Below, one piece after another: positions 48,115 to 59,155 of a stretch of DNA of 64,000 nt. Location: contig CAXKWD010000003.1 in the NCBI GenBank assembly GCA_964059195.1, forward strand, positions 21,868,606 through 21,932,605, given 5' to 3'. Made by a program: the position numbers and the translations under genes. The stretch comes from Ectobius pallidus. Its lineage: Eukaryota > Arthropoda > Insecta > Blattodea > Ectobiidae. Below the pieces are notes generated by a model. It was not told the DNA's origin, searched no databases, and saw only the letters and a list, made by a program, of their open reading frames with translations. How positions within the stretch are numbered: position 1 is the stretch's first letter; every line of letters begins with the position of its first letter.

Positions 48115-49084
48115 TAGGGCCCAGATTCTTAAACTATTTTGTTCCTTGCTAGCTAACTGTTATTTTAACATAATTATCCATTTCATTGTCAAGGCAGTCA
48201 CGTAGTCCAATCTTACAAAACCTAAAAATGGCTAAATAAGACGTTAAAAACTAAAAATTAATCTAATTATTATTGTTTTACCAGAAATTACTTTTTAAAT
48301 ATCTGCCTACATTTTACATCTTGCTCATTATTGCCAGTATATTATTTTGTAGGATAAACTATAGCATTGCATTATGTAGGCTAATTTTGTACCCCATTGT
48401 CCTGGTATTTAGGAAACCATAAGTGAACCGAAATCCTCAGTTTCTTTAGAAGCAAATTAAAGGCATTCTTAAGAAGCTTACACTTGCAGTTATTCACAGT
48501 GTTTGCTCCAGCGAAAAGCTGAAACTGAAGTATTCTAAAAGTTTATTAATTAAAAAGCATTCTTGTTGAGTTTGTGGTGGAGTTGGAAATGACACGGGTA
48601 ATTCCAAAACTAAGCAAAACAAATTCCTAAAGTTTTGTGGTTCAGAGCCATGGGAATTTCACTGAAAATAAGGTGAAATGGGTAATTTATGCTGCACACA
48701 GGTTTTCCTTCCACTGAATAATATAAGACCCTAGCACCAAACATAATGTCACAACTATAAACAACAAAATATGCCATATTAATAAAAAAAAGAACCTTGC
48801 ACGAAAAATCTATTTCACAATTATAGGAGTGGGGTGGGGGACTCGTGCGCGGCATAAAATACCATTTTCCCGAAAATAAAAGGAATCAACATATTTTTTT
48901 TGTGTCTATTGTACGGTAGCTACTTATTAAAGAGAAACTTTAAAAATGGGGAAAAATATATATTGCGACCGGAAACTATATCCTTGCCTAAAAAGGTGCG
49001 AAAATGGTAAAAACCCAAAATAACGTTATTTTAATGTTTAAAAAACTAAAACAGGGTTGGTAAAAAATAAAAATCTGGGCCCAA
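48115..49084. mobile_element. hAT-type element with 8-bp target duplication
   Basis: Ends TAGGGCCCAGATTCTT and AAAAATCTGGGCCCAA, flanked by GTGATCAC at 48107-48114 and 49085-49092. 970 bp, no intact transposase. Confidence 0.8.
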
Positions 49085-49092
49085 GTGATCAC

Positions 49093-49433
49093 CGAACAAA
49101 AGGCTACGAAAAATTCCCGCATTTCTTACACATTTTTATAATATAGTCTATTACCGCCCTCAACTTCTCCTGCGACGGAACAACTCTACCGCTGTCTTTG
49201 AATGAAAGCCTACCAAACTATAATGAAAATGTTAGAACAGCTAAAAACTATGAAAACCGGTACAGAAAAAACAAATTCAGAACTACCATAAAAACAATGA
49301 CATACACAAACCTTTGGGAAAAGTAAACACTGAAATGTAAATGACTATCAATTCTGTACACCAACAATTAACACGACCAGCACAGTAGTTTTGTTAAAAC
49401 ACGATGACTCCGCCTTGGGGGAGGGGATAGAGT
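49093..49433. other. No recognisable feature
   Basis: Unassigned; no convincing open frame or repeat. Confidence 0.4.
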
Positions 49434-49438
49434 CGAGG

Positions 49439-49763
49439 GTTGAGCATCGATTTTGATATCGATAATCGAACAGCTCCCTGACATCGATGTTTTTTAAAAT
49501 CTACAGTTTTATGCATTAATTTTATAGGTAAATTAATAATGAATTTACAGACTGAGTCGGACATTGAGAACGTTTTTACAGAAAATTTTACAAAACATCG
49601 ATTTTTTCATCCTTAGATTTCATGATATTTCAGTTTTTTTTTTGCATTTTGTCTAATTTTATGAAACCGTGACTTTAATATACATCGATGTTTTCCGTCA
49701 AAATACATAGATGTTTCGAGATCGATGGTTACCGCCAATTTTATCAACTATCGATGCTCATCC
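49439..49763. mobile_element. MITE with ATCGAT-rich ends
   Basis: GTTGAGCATCGAT at the left and ATCGATGCTCATCC at the right, flanked by CGAGG (49434-49438, 49764-49768). Several further ATCGAT motifs lie inside. 325 bp. Confidence 0.65.
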
Positions 49764-49768
49764 CGAGG

Positions 49769-50385
49769 ATAGAAGACAGGGGGGGGGGCACTTTATACCA
49801 TGGAGTATATGCGCCTTCTTCTATGCATTTAAGCATTTCCGAATATTTGTCTAAGCAATGGAAACTGGATGGGTCGATTATCTGATATTTAACAATAAAA
49901 ATGAAATTTCCAGCTTCTAATTTTGGGCTGATCTGCTAATTCGTTTAATAATTAAAAAAAAATTTCAAAGAAAACATGTTCAACAAAACTCCTGTTGAGT
50001 ATTCTCTATGGAGTCGTAAGGCGCGTATCGTGGGCGTGGTTTGGTAAGCGGGTGCTTCGAAAGAAAGTATGAATTTTTATCCGTGAATTTAGTTTCAATT
50101 AGTTAAAAGAAGTTATATTACAAGTTTTAGTTATCCAGGTTAACACGTTGAGGATGACGTGTGGACCCATCCATGTCAAGAAGCATCAGTTATGGTAAGT
50201 GAAATCTAACATTTGATACTGCTCAGTTTTGTAGTGGGCCTACTGGTAGTCATAATAAAGTAGGCCTAATATTCTAGATATTGGAACATTAAAGGGCGAA
50301 AGACAAATATAAGGTGCACTTTAAGCTCCACCCACTCGATATTCACATTTTGTTTCTCTTCGAAGCATGGTGTGTATTGTCACCG
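49769..50385. other. No recognisable feature
   Basis: Mixed AT-rich sequence; no repeat boundaries or credible coding sequence. Confidence 0.4.
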
Positions 50386-50390
50386 ACACT

Positions 50391-50490
50391 CCCGACCATA
50401 CCAAATATTAAAATTGCGAGAGTGCCCCTTGTACCTAATATTAAAAATTCGAGAGTACCTCTTGTACCAAATATTAAAAATGCGAGAGTA
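50391..50490. repeat. 33-bp minisatellite, three units
   Basis: Three copies of a unit containing CCAAATATTAAAAATGCGAG, with period 33 (about 50391, 50424, 50457), next to the SINE. Because the period is a multiple of three, a frame across it reads VPLVPNIKNAR repeats, but it is not supported as a gene. Confidence 0.8.
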
Positions 50491-50499
50491 AACGCCTTG

Positions 50500-50715
50500 T
50501 ACCCACAGGTTTGCCTTGTACCCAACGGTTTGTCAGCCTGGACACATGAAGTCAGAATGAAAAATTCAATGCCATAGCCGGGATTTGAACCAGGATCTTC
50601 GGCTCTCTGTGCCGATGCTCTAACCAACTGAGCTACCATGGCAACGTGCCGGTACAACATTAAATTCTCCAACTGACTCACAATCCCAGTATACCACCAG
50701 GCGTTCTCAATATGA
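50500..50715 (-). mobile_element. SINE with well preserved tRNA-like region
   Basis: Minus strand. The tRNA-like part (about 50643-50570) folds into a cloverleaf: acceptor GCCATGG/CTATGGC, D arm GCTC...GAGC, anticodon stem TCGGC/GCCGA with loop ACAGAGA, and T arm CCTGG/CCCGG. A and B boxes are intact (TAGCTCAGTTGG, GGTTCAAATCC). It is preceded by the family-specific GAGTCAGTTGGAGAATT segment also found at 10083 and 36398. C at position 33 of the anticodon loop and the flanking family sequence argue against a functional tRNA gene. Confidence 0.75.
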
Positions 50716-51992
50716 GATACGAACCCAGTGGCGACTTACAACCTGTGAGTATTTAAAGACCCGGGCTTTATAGTATAGTAGTTTGTGAGCCTGTTTATCA
50801 ACGAAGAACTCGCTAGATTGTGGTATAAAAGAAAGTGCTTCACTGGGGGTGGGTGAGGGCAGGATATATCTCATGTGACGATGCAACTTATATTTGGTTT
50901 TTCCCCATTAAAGATGACTAGGTTATGAAAAACGCACACCGAAGCTACCTTCAAGTTGTGAACAATCCATTAGTAAGTACATTATTACTGTCACATAAAT
51001 AAATAAGGAGTGTTAAGTTTTAGTGAAGATCTAACAATAGTTTTAGCTTCAAAGTTGACCACAATCGCTACCGTAGTATTTATCTTATGTTTAATTTCTA
51101 CTGTTCATTGAATGAATCGCTTATGGGGCTTTGGATTGCGATATTGAATTGAAACATTCTGTTTGACTTTAAAATATAACATTTTTCTTTCAAAATGGCA
51201 GAAGATAAATACTTGTGGCACATTGGCTCTCACTCCACTCTCCGCTGCGCATTGCTATGGTGACAGCCACTTCACCTACTTTCCCCTAGCCTTCAACCTT
51301 CCCCCTTGCAAGCTGCTCAATGCTGGTAATGCAATTCACTGCAGTACTATGCAATATTATTTGTACCTCTTGCACCACCAGCTCAGTACTATAATCACGC
51401 AGCTGCGACCGACAATATGGAAAACAACCCTTGTACCATAATTATCAAAACTACAATCACCAGAGTCTCTTTGGCGTTATTCAGGACCTGCCATGTGACA
51501 AAATGACCATTGCACCAATGTCATTTTCATTGAAGTCAGTGACGTAATCCATCAGTAACATCATAAACATGACCACATTCTTCGCAATTACTGAGAATTT
51601 GAAACCATTTAAGGATATTTCTTCATTTCTTCATTTGTGACTCTCAAATCTTGCAGGAGAGGACACACTTCTTAAGAATAGTGTCCCTTACACCCATGAT
51701 AATGCCTCGGACTTCTCTGTTTTCTAGATTAAATTTGTTGTTATAAAAGGGCACTGTGGGTTCATACACTGACTTTCTCTAAGTGCAATTTTTGAGGCTG
51801 GTCAACATGTGTCTGAAATCTTACTAAAGGATCCAAGACCTTTACTAATCACCTGATTTTATGGCCATAATGTCAATTATCCTGTAGCTTTCATTATTGG
51901 CAAGACAGTAAACCTCTTTAAAGACACTGAAATCATTTTGGAGGGATTTGGCAATAGTAGAAAAAGTCAAGTTTTGCTAAATACAAAATTAT
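50716..51992. other. No recognisable feature
   Basis: About 1.3 kb with scattered short frames only (for example 51163-51441 plus, non-ATG start). Nothing supported. Confidence 0.45.
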
Positions 51993-52670
51993 TAGGGCAA
52001 GGCATTTGATGGTATTGCATCCTTTCTATATGAAGATTAAAAGATAGCTTGGATATATATAAATGTGTATCAGGAAATAATTGACTAAATAAGGCAATTT
52101 GTTTTTGCATTTTTCATCATTTTCAAGAGATAGGTAATTTTTTTGGCAATTTTTAGGTCATTTTATGCATTTTCAGGTCATGTTTCAGTAGAGGTAGAGA
52201 GGAGCTTTTCCATGTACAAATTGCTACTTTCAGACAACAGACAATCGTTTATTTGAGAATCTCCGCCAAGTGTTCATAGTTAATTTTAATTTAGGTTTAT
52301 TCTAAACACCATAGTAGTTTATCTTGTAGCAATAAAGATGTTTTTTTTTTCTTTCTTTCTTTTTAAATGACACATATTTGCTACAGGCAATTTGATGGGC
52401 ATGCCAGTTCTTTTTCGCTAAGGATGTTCATCAAGTAGTATAAATTTACTTAGTTTTTAGTAACAATAAAGTGTGAGTTTTATATTATAAATTCATACAT
52501 TACACATTGTCATTCATTAAATTGCTTTTAGCAACTCATTACATTGAAAAAACTAATTATAAGTAATAATGGTAAATTTACTGGTAATTTTTTCACAATT
52601 TTTAGGTCATAAATGCATGTTTTATTTTGAATTTTTACACTAATTTATGGTCAATAAATGCCTTGCCCTA
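51993..52670 (+). mobile_element. hAT element remnant just past the MKKS stop codon
   Basis: Ends TAGGGCAAGGCATTTGATGG and TCAATAAATGCCTTGCCCTA. Flanking 8-mers AAAATTAT (51985-51992) and AATATTAT (52671-52678) match at 7 of 8. Near 52185-52290 the plus strand reads SVEVERSFSMYKLLLSD, the hAT dimerisation motif, in a broken frame. Confidence 0.82.
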
Positions 52671-52689
52671 AATATTATATTTTATTTCA

Positions 52690-53115
52690 TTAATCCACTG
52701 GAGGTTTATATACAACCATTCCTATTCCTAATAGATTTATACAACTTTCTAAAGACAACCTAATAGCATTCGCTTTGCTCTTATATAAGTCAAGTCTGGC
52801 ATGTTCTTTAATGCCAAGAGAATCTGATGATATTTCTTTAAATATATTACTATTCTGGAGAAGTAATGGTCCATTGTTATTAAAAACTTCTATCCATCTT
52901 CCACTTTTATAACTTTTCACTGTGTCTGCTGAAACAAGGCTGCAACAACAGTCTTTTCTGTCAGATTTCCATGCGTGACCAAACAGTGAGTCTACCATTA
53001 GCAAAGAATCAGGAACAGAGAAACCGGCAGCTGTTAAAAATGCCATTTGCAGCCATGAAATACACTTTTCTAGATGCTTTGTGTTGTGAATACTTTGGTC
53101 AAGTTTCAACTCTAC
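52690..53115 (-). CDS. MKKS: MKKS/BBS6-like chaperonin, terminal exon
   Basis: Minus-strand exon of 142 codons including the stop. It is preceded by an excellent 3' splice site (TTTCCTTTGTTGTTCCAG) and starts VELKLDQSIHNTKHLEK in phase 0. Segments AFLTAAGFSVPDSLLMVDSL and, near the end, KANAIRLSLESCINLLGIGM match the C-terminal equatorial region of the BBS chaperonin-like proteins; the tail ends VVYKPPVD. In the known family MKKS/BBS6 helps assemble the BBSome that traffics ciliary membrane proteins and lacks normal chaperonin ATPase motifs. AATAAA lies directly after the stop (plus 52686-52681). BBS10 or BBS12 are alternatives, but the end resembles MKKS best. Confidence 0.68.
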   Translation of the reverse strand, partial: VELKLDQSIHNTKHLEKCISWLQMAFLTAAGFSVPDSLLMVDSLFGHAWKSDRKDCCCSLVSADTVKSYKSGRWIEVFNNNGPLLLQNSNIFKEISSDSLGIKEHARLDLYKSKANAIRLSLESCINLLGIGMVVYKPPVD

Positions 53116-53267
53116 CTGGAACAACAAAGGAAAATTAATATAGTCAGACATCACATAACGGCTTATGGACTTAATAGTAGTGCCTGAAGATCTATCTCAA
53201 AATATTCTGAAAATTTTAGGAATAATTTTGACCAAACAGCTTCCATGAGGAAGAGCACTGTTTAGAC

Positions 53268-53740
53268 CAGGCCTTTCCAACTGAAGTGCAGCCACGGCAC
53301 AGGCCAGCACTGGTGTAGCACCAGAGGCAGCTCCACTGGTCTAGCCAGCGCTCAGCTTACGAAAGCATTTATTAATAACAATTTTGTGAACACATAAACA
53401 CACCATAATTTATTCTCTACATATATTGTGTTTGCCTTTGTATACATTTAGAATTTAAGTCGATTGTTAACATCTTGTGCCGCAACAAATTTACCAATAT
53501 TGCATACAATTGATTTGCCAATGAAAATTCTAAGTACAGCCTCTAAGGCAACATCAGACAGAGAAGACCTGGTCTTACTTTTATTTAAATTCATAATTGA
53601 AAACATCTGTTCACATGCATAAATTGTACCGAACACTGACGTAAATTTTAAGGGAAATGCATGAAGTTTGGGAAATTCCTGTGGAGAATAGCTTGGTAAA
53701 ATGAAACACCAGCTCAAATATTATATTAGATAATTTATCA
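53268..53740 (-). pseudogene. hAT transposase C-terminal fragment
   Basis: Minus strand 53717-53448: FPKLHAFPLKFTSVFGTIYA, CEQMFSIMNLNKSKTRSSLS, VALEAVLRI: the C-terminal part of a ZBED5/SCAND3/GTF2IRD2-like hAT transposase. The 3' terminal sequence lies at about 53268-53300 (CAGGCCTTTCCAACTGAAG on the plus strand). The rest of the element is absent, so it is a 5'-truncated relic in the MKKS intron. Confidence 0.75.
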
Positions 53741-54490
53741 CATATTTTACTTTCTTTTAAATTAAACAATATTTTCCTGCAGAATTAATGAACATACTGG
53801 GGAAAATGCTTCCTTCATTACATAAAATACACATAGAAAAGTGGAATTAACATAGTAAAAATAAAATACATGAAATAAAATAATAACTTAGTTTTCATTT
53901 CATTTCATTTTATAAATTTTAGATTTGTTTAAGAACTAGAATTGGTGCCCATTGATGCAGGAATCCAATTTGGAATCTGTTTATGTAGACTGTATTCAAT
54001 TGTGAAATTAATTGAATGTGACCTTGCTCGGCTGCCAAAGCAAGCTGGGTAAGAAGAGCATTTCTAACATGGTGAAGTTAGTAAAAGTGGAAATATGGAG
54101 AATCCGAATAAAAGAACAACGAACATTCCTAATGAAAATTCATCAAAATGGACAAGAGAAGAAACATGTTGTAGTAAAGATATTCTACACAAGAAGAAAA
54201 TTTGTGACAAAGGAATCAAGGAGAAAAAAATAGAATGAATGGGCCTGTGGTTGCTTTTCAAATATGCCCTTCAGATTAAACAATTACCTAGGGCAAACGA
54301 ACGTGAATTAGCAGATGCCTCTGTATTTTATTTTTTCATAAATTGGCATTTAATCCAGAAGCGCGGAATTCTGTGATGGGCCCACCAGGCTAACTGTACA
54401 ATAACAGCATTTGGATCAATTACTATAAAATGCATTAGCATTTATTTCGTTGGTAGACAACAAACAGTAGTCCAAAATTCTCAGTCAAAC
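53741..54490. other. Intronic stretch without recognised feature
   Basis: Lies in the last MKKS intron. A 73-codon frame at 54012-54233 (plus, rich in Lys/Arg) is not convincing. Confidence 0.4.
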
Positions 54491-55027
54491 ATGAAACTCT
54501 CACGGTCAATAAACAAGCTGAAAGACAACATTTTCGAAAATGGGACAGCTACAATCAATGGACTCAATAATGCTTTTCACAAATGGAATGCCCATGTACT
54601 GGCAGTCATTCTTGGTTTGCTGTTAATTCCTCTCGGATATTCTATAACATCGCTTAAACTTTATGCACAATTAGTGGAGCAAATGAAAGCGACAATTGTT
54701 GAGTGTATTCCGACAGACATATCTACTGCAAGCTTAGAACTGATCATCGTTCTGTTTGCTGCAGTTCTTGCCATTCTTTCATTCAAAATTTCAAAAATTG
54801 AATGTGAAGTTACTACAGAAAAGGCAAAAGACATCATGGAAGAACTGGATATAAAACTGGAGGCATTTGATAACAGCACAAAGTTTATTGATAACACTCT
54901 GAGTGTGGTTGAAGATACCTGTATTTCTTACAATAAGCTCCTGATGTTTGTTAATGCAGCCATGTCAGAAGACTCTGCTTTAATTGATGGGAAGATGGTT
55001 GAAGTGCCAAAGTTACAAATACAGTAG
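54491..55027 (+). CDS. Unidentified 178-residue membrane protein candidate, intronless
   Basis: ATG-initiated open frame starting MKLSRSINKLKDNIFENG. Two hydrophobic segments are visible: AHVLAVILGLLLIPLGYSI (residues about 34-52) and LELIIVLFAAVLAILSF (about 82-98). A long charged, coiled-coil-like stretch follows (from EVTTEKAKDIMEEL). There is one Cys between the membrane segments and no signal peptide. It sits on the strand opposite to MKKS inside that gene's last intron, with no splice sites needed. Possibilities are a lineage-specific gene, a retrocopy, or a fragment of an unknown mobile element. Its length and coherent hydropathy make chance unlikely, but I recognise no family. No clear promoter or poly-A signal was seen. 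Confidence 0.45.
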   Translation: MKLSRSINKLKDNIFENGTATINGLNNAFHKWNAHVLAVILGLLLIPLGYSITSLKLYAQLVEQMKATIVECIPTDISTASLELIIVLFAAVLAILSFKISKIECEVTTEKAKDIMEELDIKLEAFDNSTKFIDNTLSVVEDTCISYNKLLMFVNAAMSEDSALIDGKMVEVPKLQIQ

Positions 55028-55448
55028 TACAAATACCAAACAACACGTCGGTGAAATTAATTGGATAATGCAAGTCAAATGCATTATAATTAAAATTATT
55101 TTTCTAGTCTTCTTCTAGACTTATTTCACGTCTATTATTATTAAATGCAACTGCTTTAATCTGAATTGTGTTTACTTTATTTCTCTTACACAGAAGCTAT
55201 TCCAAACCTAAGGTTTCCAAGTATCTGCATTTCTCAGAAAATCTAGTTTTTGTACTTTATTTTAATCCGAGGAGGCCCTCCATGTCCTTATCTGGCCAAA
55301 GAAGTAAGTATGTAATCCAAAGGTAATCCCTCTTCCAACAGGTCGCGGTCCTATAAGGTCTAAAATTTAATTTCACAGTCATTTAATAATTATGGGTGGA
55401 ACATTCCAGCAAATTATAAAAATTATTTTTGTTTATTACATATCATAG
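55028..55448. other. No recognisable feature
   Basis: Intronic AT-rich sequence after the candidate ORF. Confidence 0.4.
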
Positions 55449-56050
55449 ACTAGCATGTGCCCGTGGCTTCGCTCACTATAACTATTTTAAAAATTAAAAA
55501 TTAAGAGTATAATAGTTAAATTATTATATTTATTAACACCTAAATCACGTGGACTACATACCACGATTGGACAGCGTCGCCTGGGAAAAGCGACCTCAGA
55601 TTCGAGTTCCGTGGTCCAGAAAACCCCTGTATAGTGAGTTTCGTCTAAATGAAACAATGTTTGACCATATTAGGGCTTACAACATTCAAGCGATCGCGAA
55701 AGTTTAATTTCCAAGGTATGACAAAAATAGACAAAGCCAACTGTAATTGTCAAACTTCCATTTAATTTAATTCCAAACCCATCTGAAACTCACAGCCAAC
55801 AATATGTCAAATGTGATTCGGATTCAATAATTCTGTGTAAAAAGGGATTAAGTATTCTCAAAAACATTTGATTTTTGGCATTTAAAATCAGAATTTTTCA
55901 AAATCCTTTCTTAGTGAGCACCTACATTATGAAACAAAGGTACTGTCAAAATTTCAAGTCTCTACCATTTATAGTTTAGGCTCTACGTTGATTCCTGTCA
56001 GTCAGTCAGTCAGTCAGGACAAAGCCTTTTATATATAGGCTATAGAGATA
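55449..56050. mobile_element. Repeat starting 'ACTAGCATGTGCCCGTGGCTTCGC'-like (dispersed element)
   Basis: Starts at TAGCATGTGCCCGTGGCTTC and ends with a run of GTCA (about 55997-56018) and TTTTATATATAGGCTATAGA. This pairing of a 'GCCCGTGGCTTCG' head with a CAGT run and TATATA tail is common in arthropod dispersed repeats; class not certain. Confidence 0.55.
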
Positions 56051-56784
56051 ATAAACTACAATTGGTTCTTCATATTCTGTAAAATTTACAATGCCATCTC
56101 CTTCACACTACATGTAAAGCATAATTTAAAATTTATTTTAAATATTTTAAATTTGTTTTTCAAAATCTGTTACGGGTGGGACATAATTTGGACACTGATT
56201 TTAATGATGCAAAACAAAAGTTCATTTGCTGTTCTGCTATTACTGTTAGGGTCTTAATGTTGTTATTAATGAAGGTATGAGGGATTAAATACTAATTACA
56301 AACTGTTTCCAGGTTGTCAGAACATTTATTTAACTCATGAAAAATAATTTAACAAAACTATTACCATTACGGATGGGACAAAAAGTAACTTGTTTGTTAT
56401 TTTACATAGTAATTAACCACACATATTTTTTTAAGTTAATCTTATTCCAAATTGTACCTTAAGATGTATATTTTCTCAAATGAAAATGGACATAGCTGAT
56501 TACTCTTGACTACTTGGTATTAAAAAGTGTTAAAATCGTGCTAAAAATGGCAAAAAAAAGGTAACTCAACGCAATAAATAAGCAAATAGATTTTACACAT
56601 GAAACCACTTCAGAAACACCTAAGTCCTTAATATTCAGAGAATTTGAGGTTTTAAACTTATTTTGGACCACCCAATTACAATAATTTTATAACTTCTCTC
56701 TTTGAGGGAAAAATTCCAATATTTTATATAATGGCTGTTCAGCAGAATTAAATTAGATCTTAGATTAAAGGTTAATAGCTATTT
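56051..56784. other. No recognisable feature
   Basis: Intronic AT-rich sequence; nothing supported. Confidence 0.4.
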
Positions 56785-57000
56785 ATGTATCAAGTACTCA
56801 AAATAAGGTTTTTGCAGACGAATCTAGTATTGCTGGAAATACTGGACGAGTCTGCTAAAGTTTTTGCGTATATGGCGCATACAATATTTTTTATGTATCA
56901 AGTACTCAAAATAAGGTTTTTGCAGACGAATCTAGTATTGCTGGAAATACTGGACGAGTCTGCTAAAGTTTTTGCGTATATGGTGCATACAATATTTTTT
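56785..57000. repeat. 108-bp perfect-period tandem duplication
   Basis: Two copies, 56785-56892 and 56893-57000, beginning ATGTATCAAGTACTC (first codon at 56785 TTA/ATG boundary) and differing at a single base (GGCGCA versus GGTGCA). A plus-strand frame crosses both, but the sequence is not otherwise gene-like. Confidence 0.9.
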
Positions 57001-57201
57001 AGTAAAATTTCTGCAATTTTACTACTAATGAGCTCAGTTTTTCAGTCAATTTCGATGATTCTAAGTAAAGAAAGCAAAGATAAGGCGATTGTATCAAGTA
57101 GTGCATGTTTATAAACTTCGCTTGCTGTGGATTGTTTCTTTTCCTTAAAAAAAGTTTCAAGCCATCATTAAGATAGTAATGTTGATTAATTAAACTAAGT
57201 A

Positions 57202-58160
57202 GGGGGAGAGCGTGGAGGGATGGGACGTTTTCACTTTACTAATTTATTTTAATTTTTTGGTTTAATGTAAGCAAAAACTGATTGGATTTCTGAAAACTGC
57301 TTGGCTTCAGAATATAAATATGTTATACTGAAGATTAAAAATGTTATTTACCTTGCAGATAAATAACATTTTTTATAACATTATCAAATGTCCCATCCCT
57401 CCTACCTGGGTAGGTGGCATGGGACACTGTTCAAGGAGGTATGGGACAGAGCTTTTTGAGCCTCGATGTTCATGTAAATAATGTTGGAAATCATCATAAA
57501 GTTTAAAAATGTCCTTTTCAATGCATTTAAATAGAACATAAGAACAAAAGAGTTATAATAGGTGATTCAGAATAACAAGTCTCTCATAAAAAAATTTTAA
57601 GCAAGCAAGTTCGACTTCAAAATACAGCATGTCTTTGAATCTACCTCTCATAACCAAATATCAACCCATATCACTACAAAATAGAAGAAAAACACTTTAA
57701 AATACATTTTCAAATTTGCCGAAAATATGGGAGGCTACGTTTCTCATTAAAATGGTGACCCTTCCCTCCTGCAAACAGAATGTCCCATCCTTCCTGCATT
57801 GCAGCAATCGCATGATTTAGCTTATAACACCCAAACTATAAGACACATGCCTTACTTTCAATTGTTTTACATTACTGAAAAGTCAGATGTTTTCATCAGT
57901 TATAAAATATTTATGGTAATTTTCAAATTTTAAAAATTACAAGGCTATTTAGAAATTCAGAATGTGTATAATTTACTGACAAAACTGAAGGAAGTTAATT
58001 TTCTCATAAAGTTACAGCATAACATCCACCATACTTTCTAATATAGCATACTATTACTGTTGCAAACTTCTGAGAGCAATTTGGTAAGAATTTCAAATGT
58101 AGTTTTTGTATTATATTGAATGTCCCATCCCTCCTGTGTCCCATCCCTCCACATTCTCCC
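57202..58160. mobile_element. DNA transposon derivative with repeated GGAGGGATGGGACA sites
   Basis: Ends GGGGGAGAGCGTGGAGGG and CCCTCCACATTCTCCC, flanked by TA. The 14-mer GGAGGGATGGGACA or close variants occurs at 57214, 57435 (forward) and 57389, 57781, 58121, 58137 (inverted). No coding capacity. Such arrays usually are transposase-binding subterminal sites. Confidence 0.7.
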
Positions 58161-58307
58161 TATATTTACTTCAATTGAAATTACGCATCATTTTATCACA
58201 TTTTCTGCAATGTTAAAAAAGTAATCGTACAAGAGGCTCATCTGAACTTGCTTCCTTCAACTGGCACTGGTGGTCTAGTGGACTAGGCGAATGGCTTCAT
58301 GATGCAA

Positions 58308-58379
58308 GAAGATATTCTTCTCGGGTTTGCAGCCAGGTGAGAGCTTTGTCGAGATCCCAAACCCGAGAAGAATATCTTC
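58308..58379. repeat. Perfect 22-bp stem hairpin
   Basis: GAAGATATTCTTCTCGGGTT at 58308 is inverted at 58358-58379 with a 28-nt loop. It may be part of a small dispersed element beginning near 58260 (GGTGGTCTAGTGGACTAGG, slightly tRNA-like). Confidence 0.75.
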
Positions 58380-58464
58380 ATATTTTACGCCAGGAAAATC
58401 TCAAATCTTTCACTTCAAGATGCAAGGTTCATGCATTTGAATCTACTCCTAGTCGTGAAAAATA

Positions 58465-59155
58465 CAGTGTGTCCCACGCAAGAGTTGGCCAATGACGCGG
58501 CTTCCTGCGGCGCGGCGGGCACAGCTCCAACTCCCGAGTGATCGGGTGAAATATCTACGCTAATAATGCCGCGATGAGTGTAACGATTCAGGTTCTCATA
58601 TTTACAGTTAAAATTACAATGAAAATAAACACATACCTCATCACAAGAGATGTTGGAAATGTTCTCCTCTTGCATTTTAGGAAATTTCTTTCACGCGCAT
58701 AAGTTCAGCTTCCGAGATAAAGTTAATTTCTCTTGTGATATTGTCTTTAAGTTCTTTTAATGTATGGGAAATTGACCTGTACACTTTATTTTTCAAGTTT
58801 CCCCATAAATAATGTTCACGTACTGTTAGAAGAACTTAAAGACAATATCACCTAGGCCTATCACAAGAGAAATCAACTCTGTCTCGGAAGCTGAACTTAT
58901 CCGCGTGAAAGAAAATTTGCTAAAAAGGTGCCAGTATTGTGTGGATGCAAAAGGAGAACATTTCCAACATCTCTTGTGATGAGGTACATGGTTATTTTCA
59001 TTGTAGTTTTAACTATAAATGTGAGAACCTGAATCGTTTCACCCATCGCGGCATTATTAGCGTAGATATTTCACCCGATCGCTCGGGAGTTGGAGCTGTG
59101 CCCGCCGCGCCGCATGAACCCGCGTCATTGGCCAACTCTTGCGTGGGACACACTG
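58465..59155. mobile_element. Foldback element made of two 3' ends of a DUF4817-type transposon
   Basis: Ends CAGTGTGTCCCACGCAAGAG and CTCTTGCGTGGGACACACTG, flanked by TA. Arms of about 280 bp are inverse complements. The right arm reads KRCQYCVDAKGEHFQHLL then stop (58923-58979), the transposase C-terminus, and the left arm has its mirror image. The centre (58760-58820) is a short unpaired piece. No N-terminal or catalytic part. Confidence 0.87.

Noticed and set aside
50570..50643. tRNA gene
   Set aside because: Cloverleaf is nearly complete, but position 33 is C, one T-stem pair is lost and the same sequence with the same flanks recurs as a SINE.
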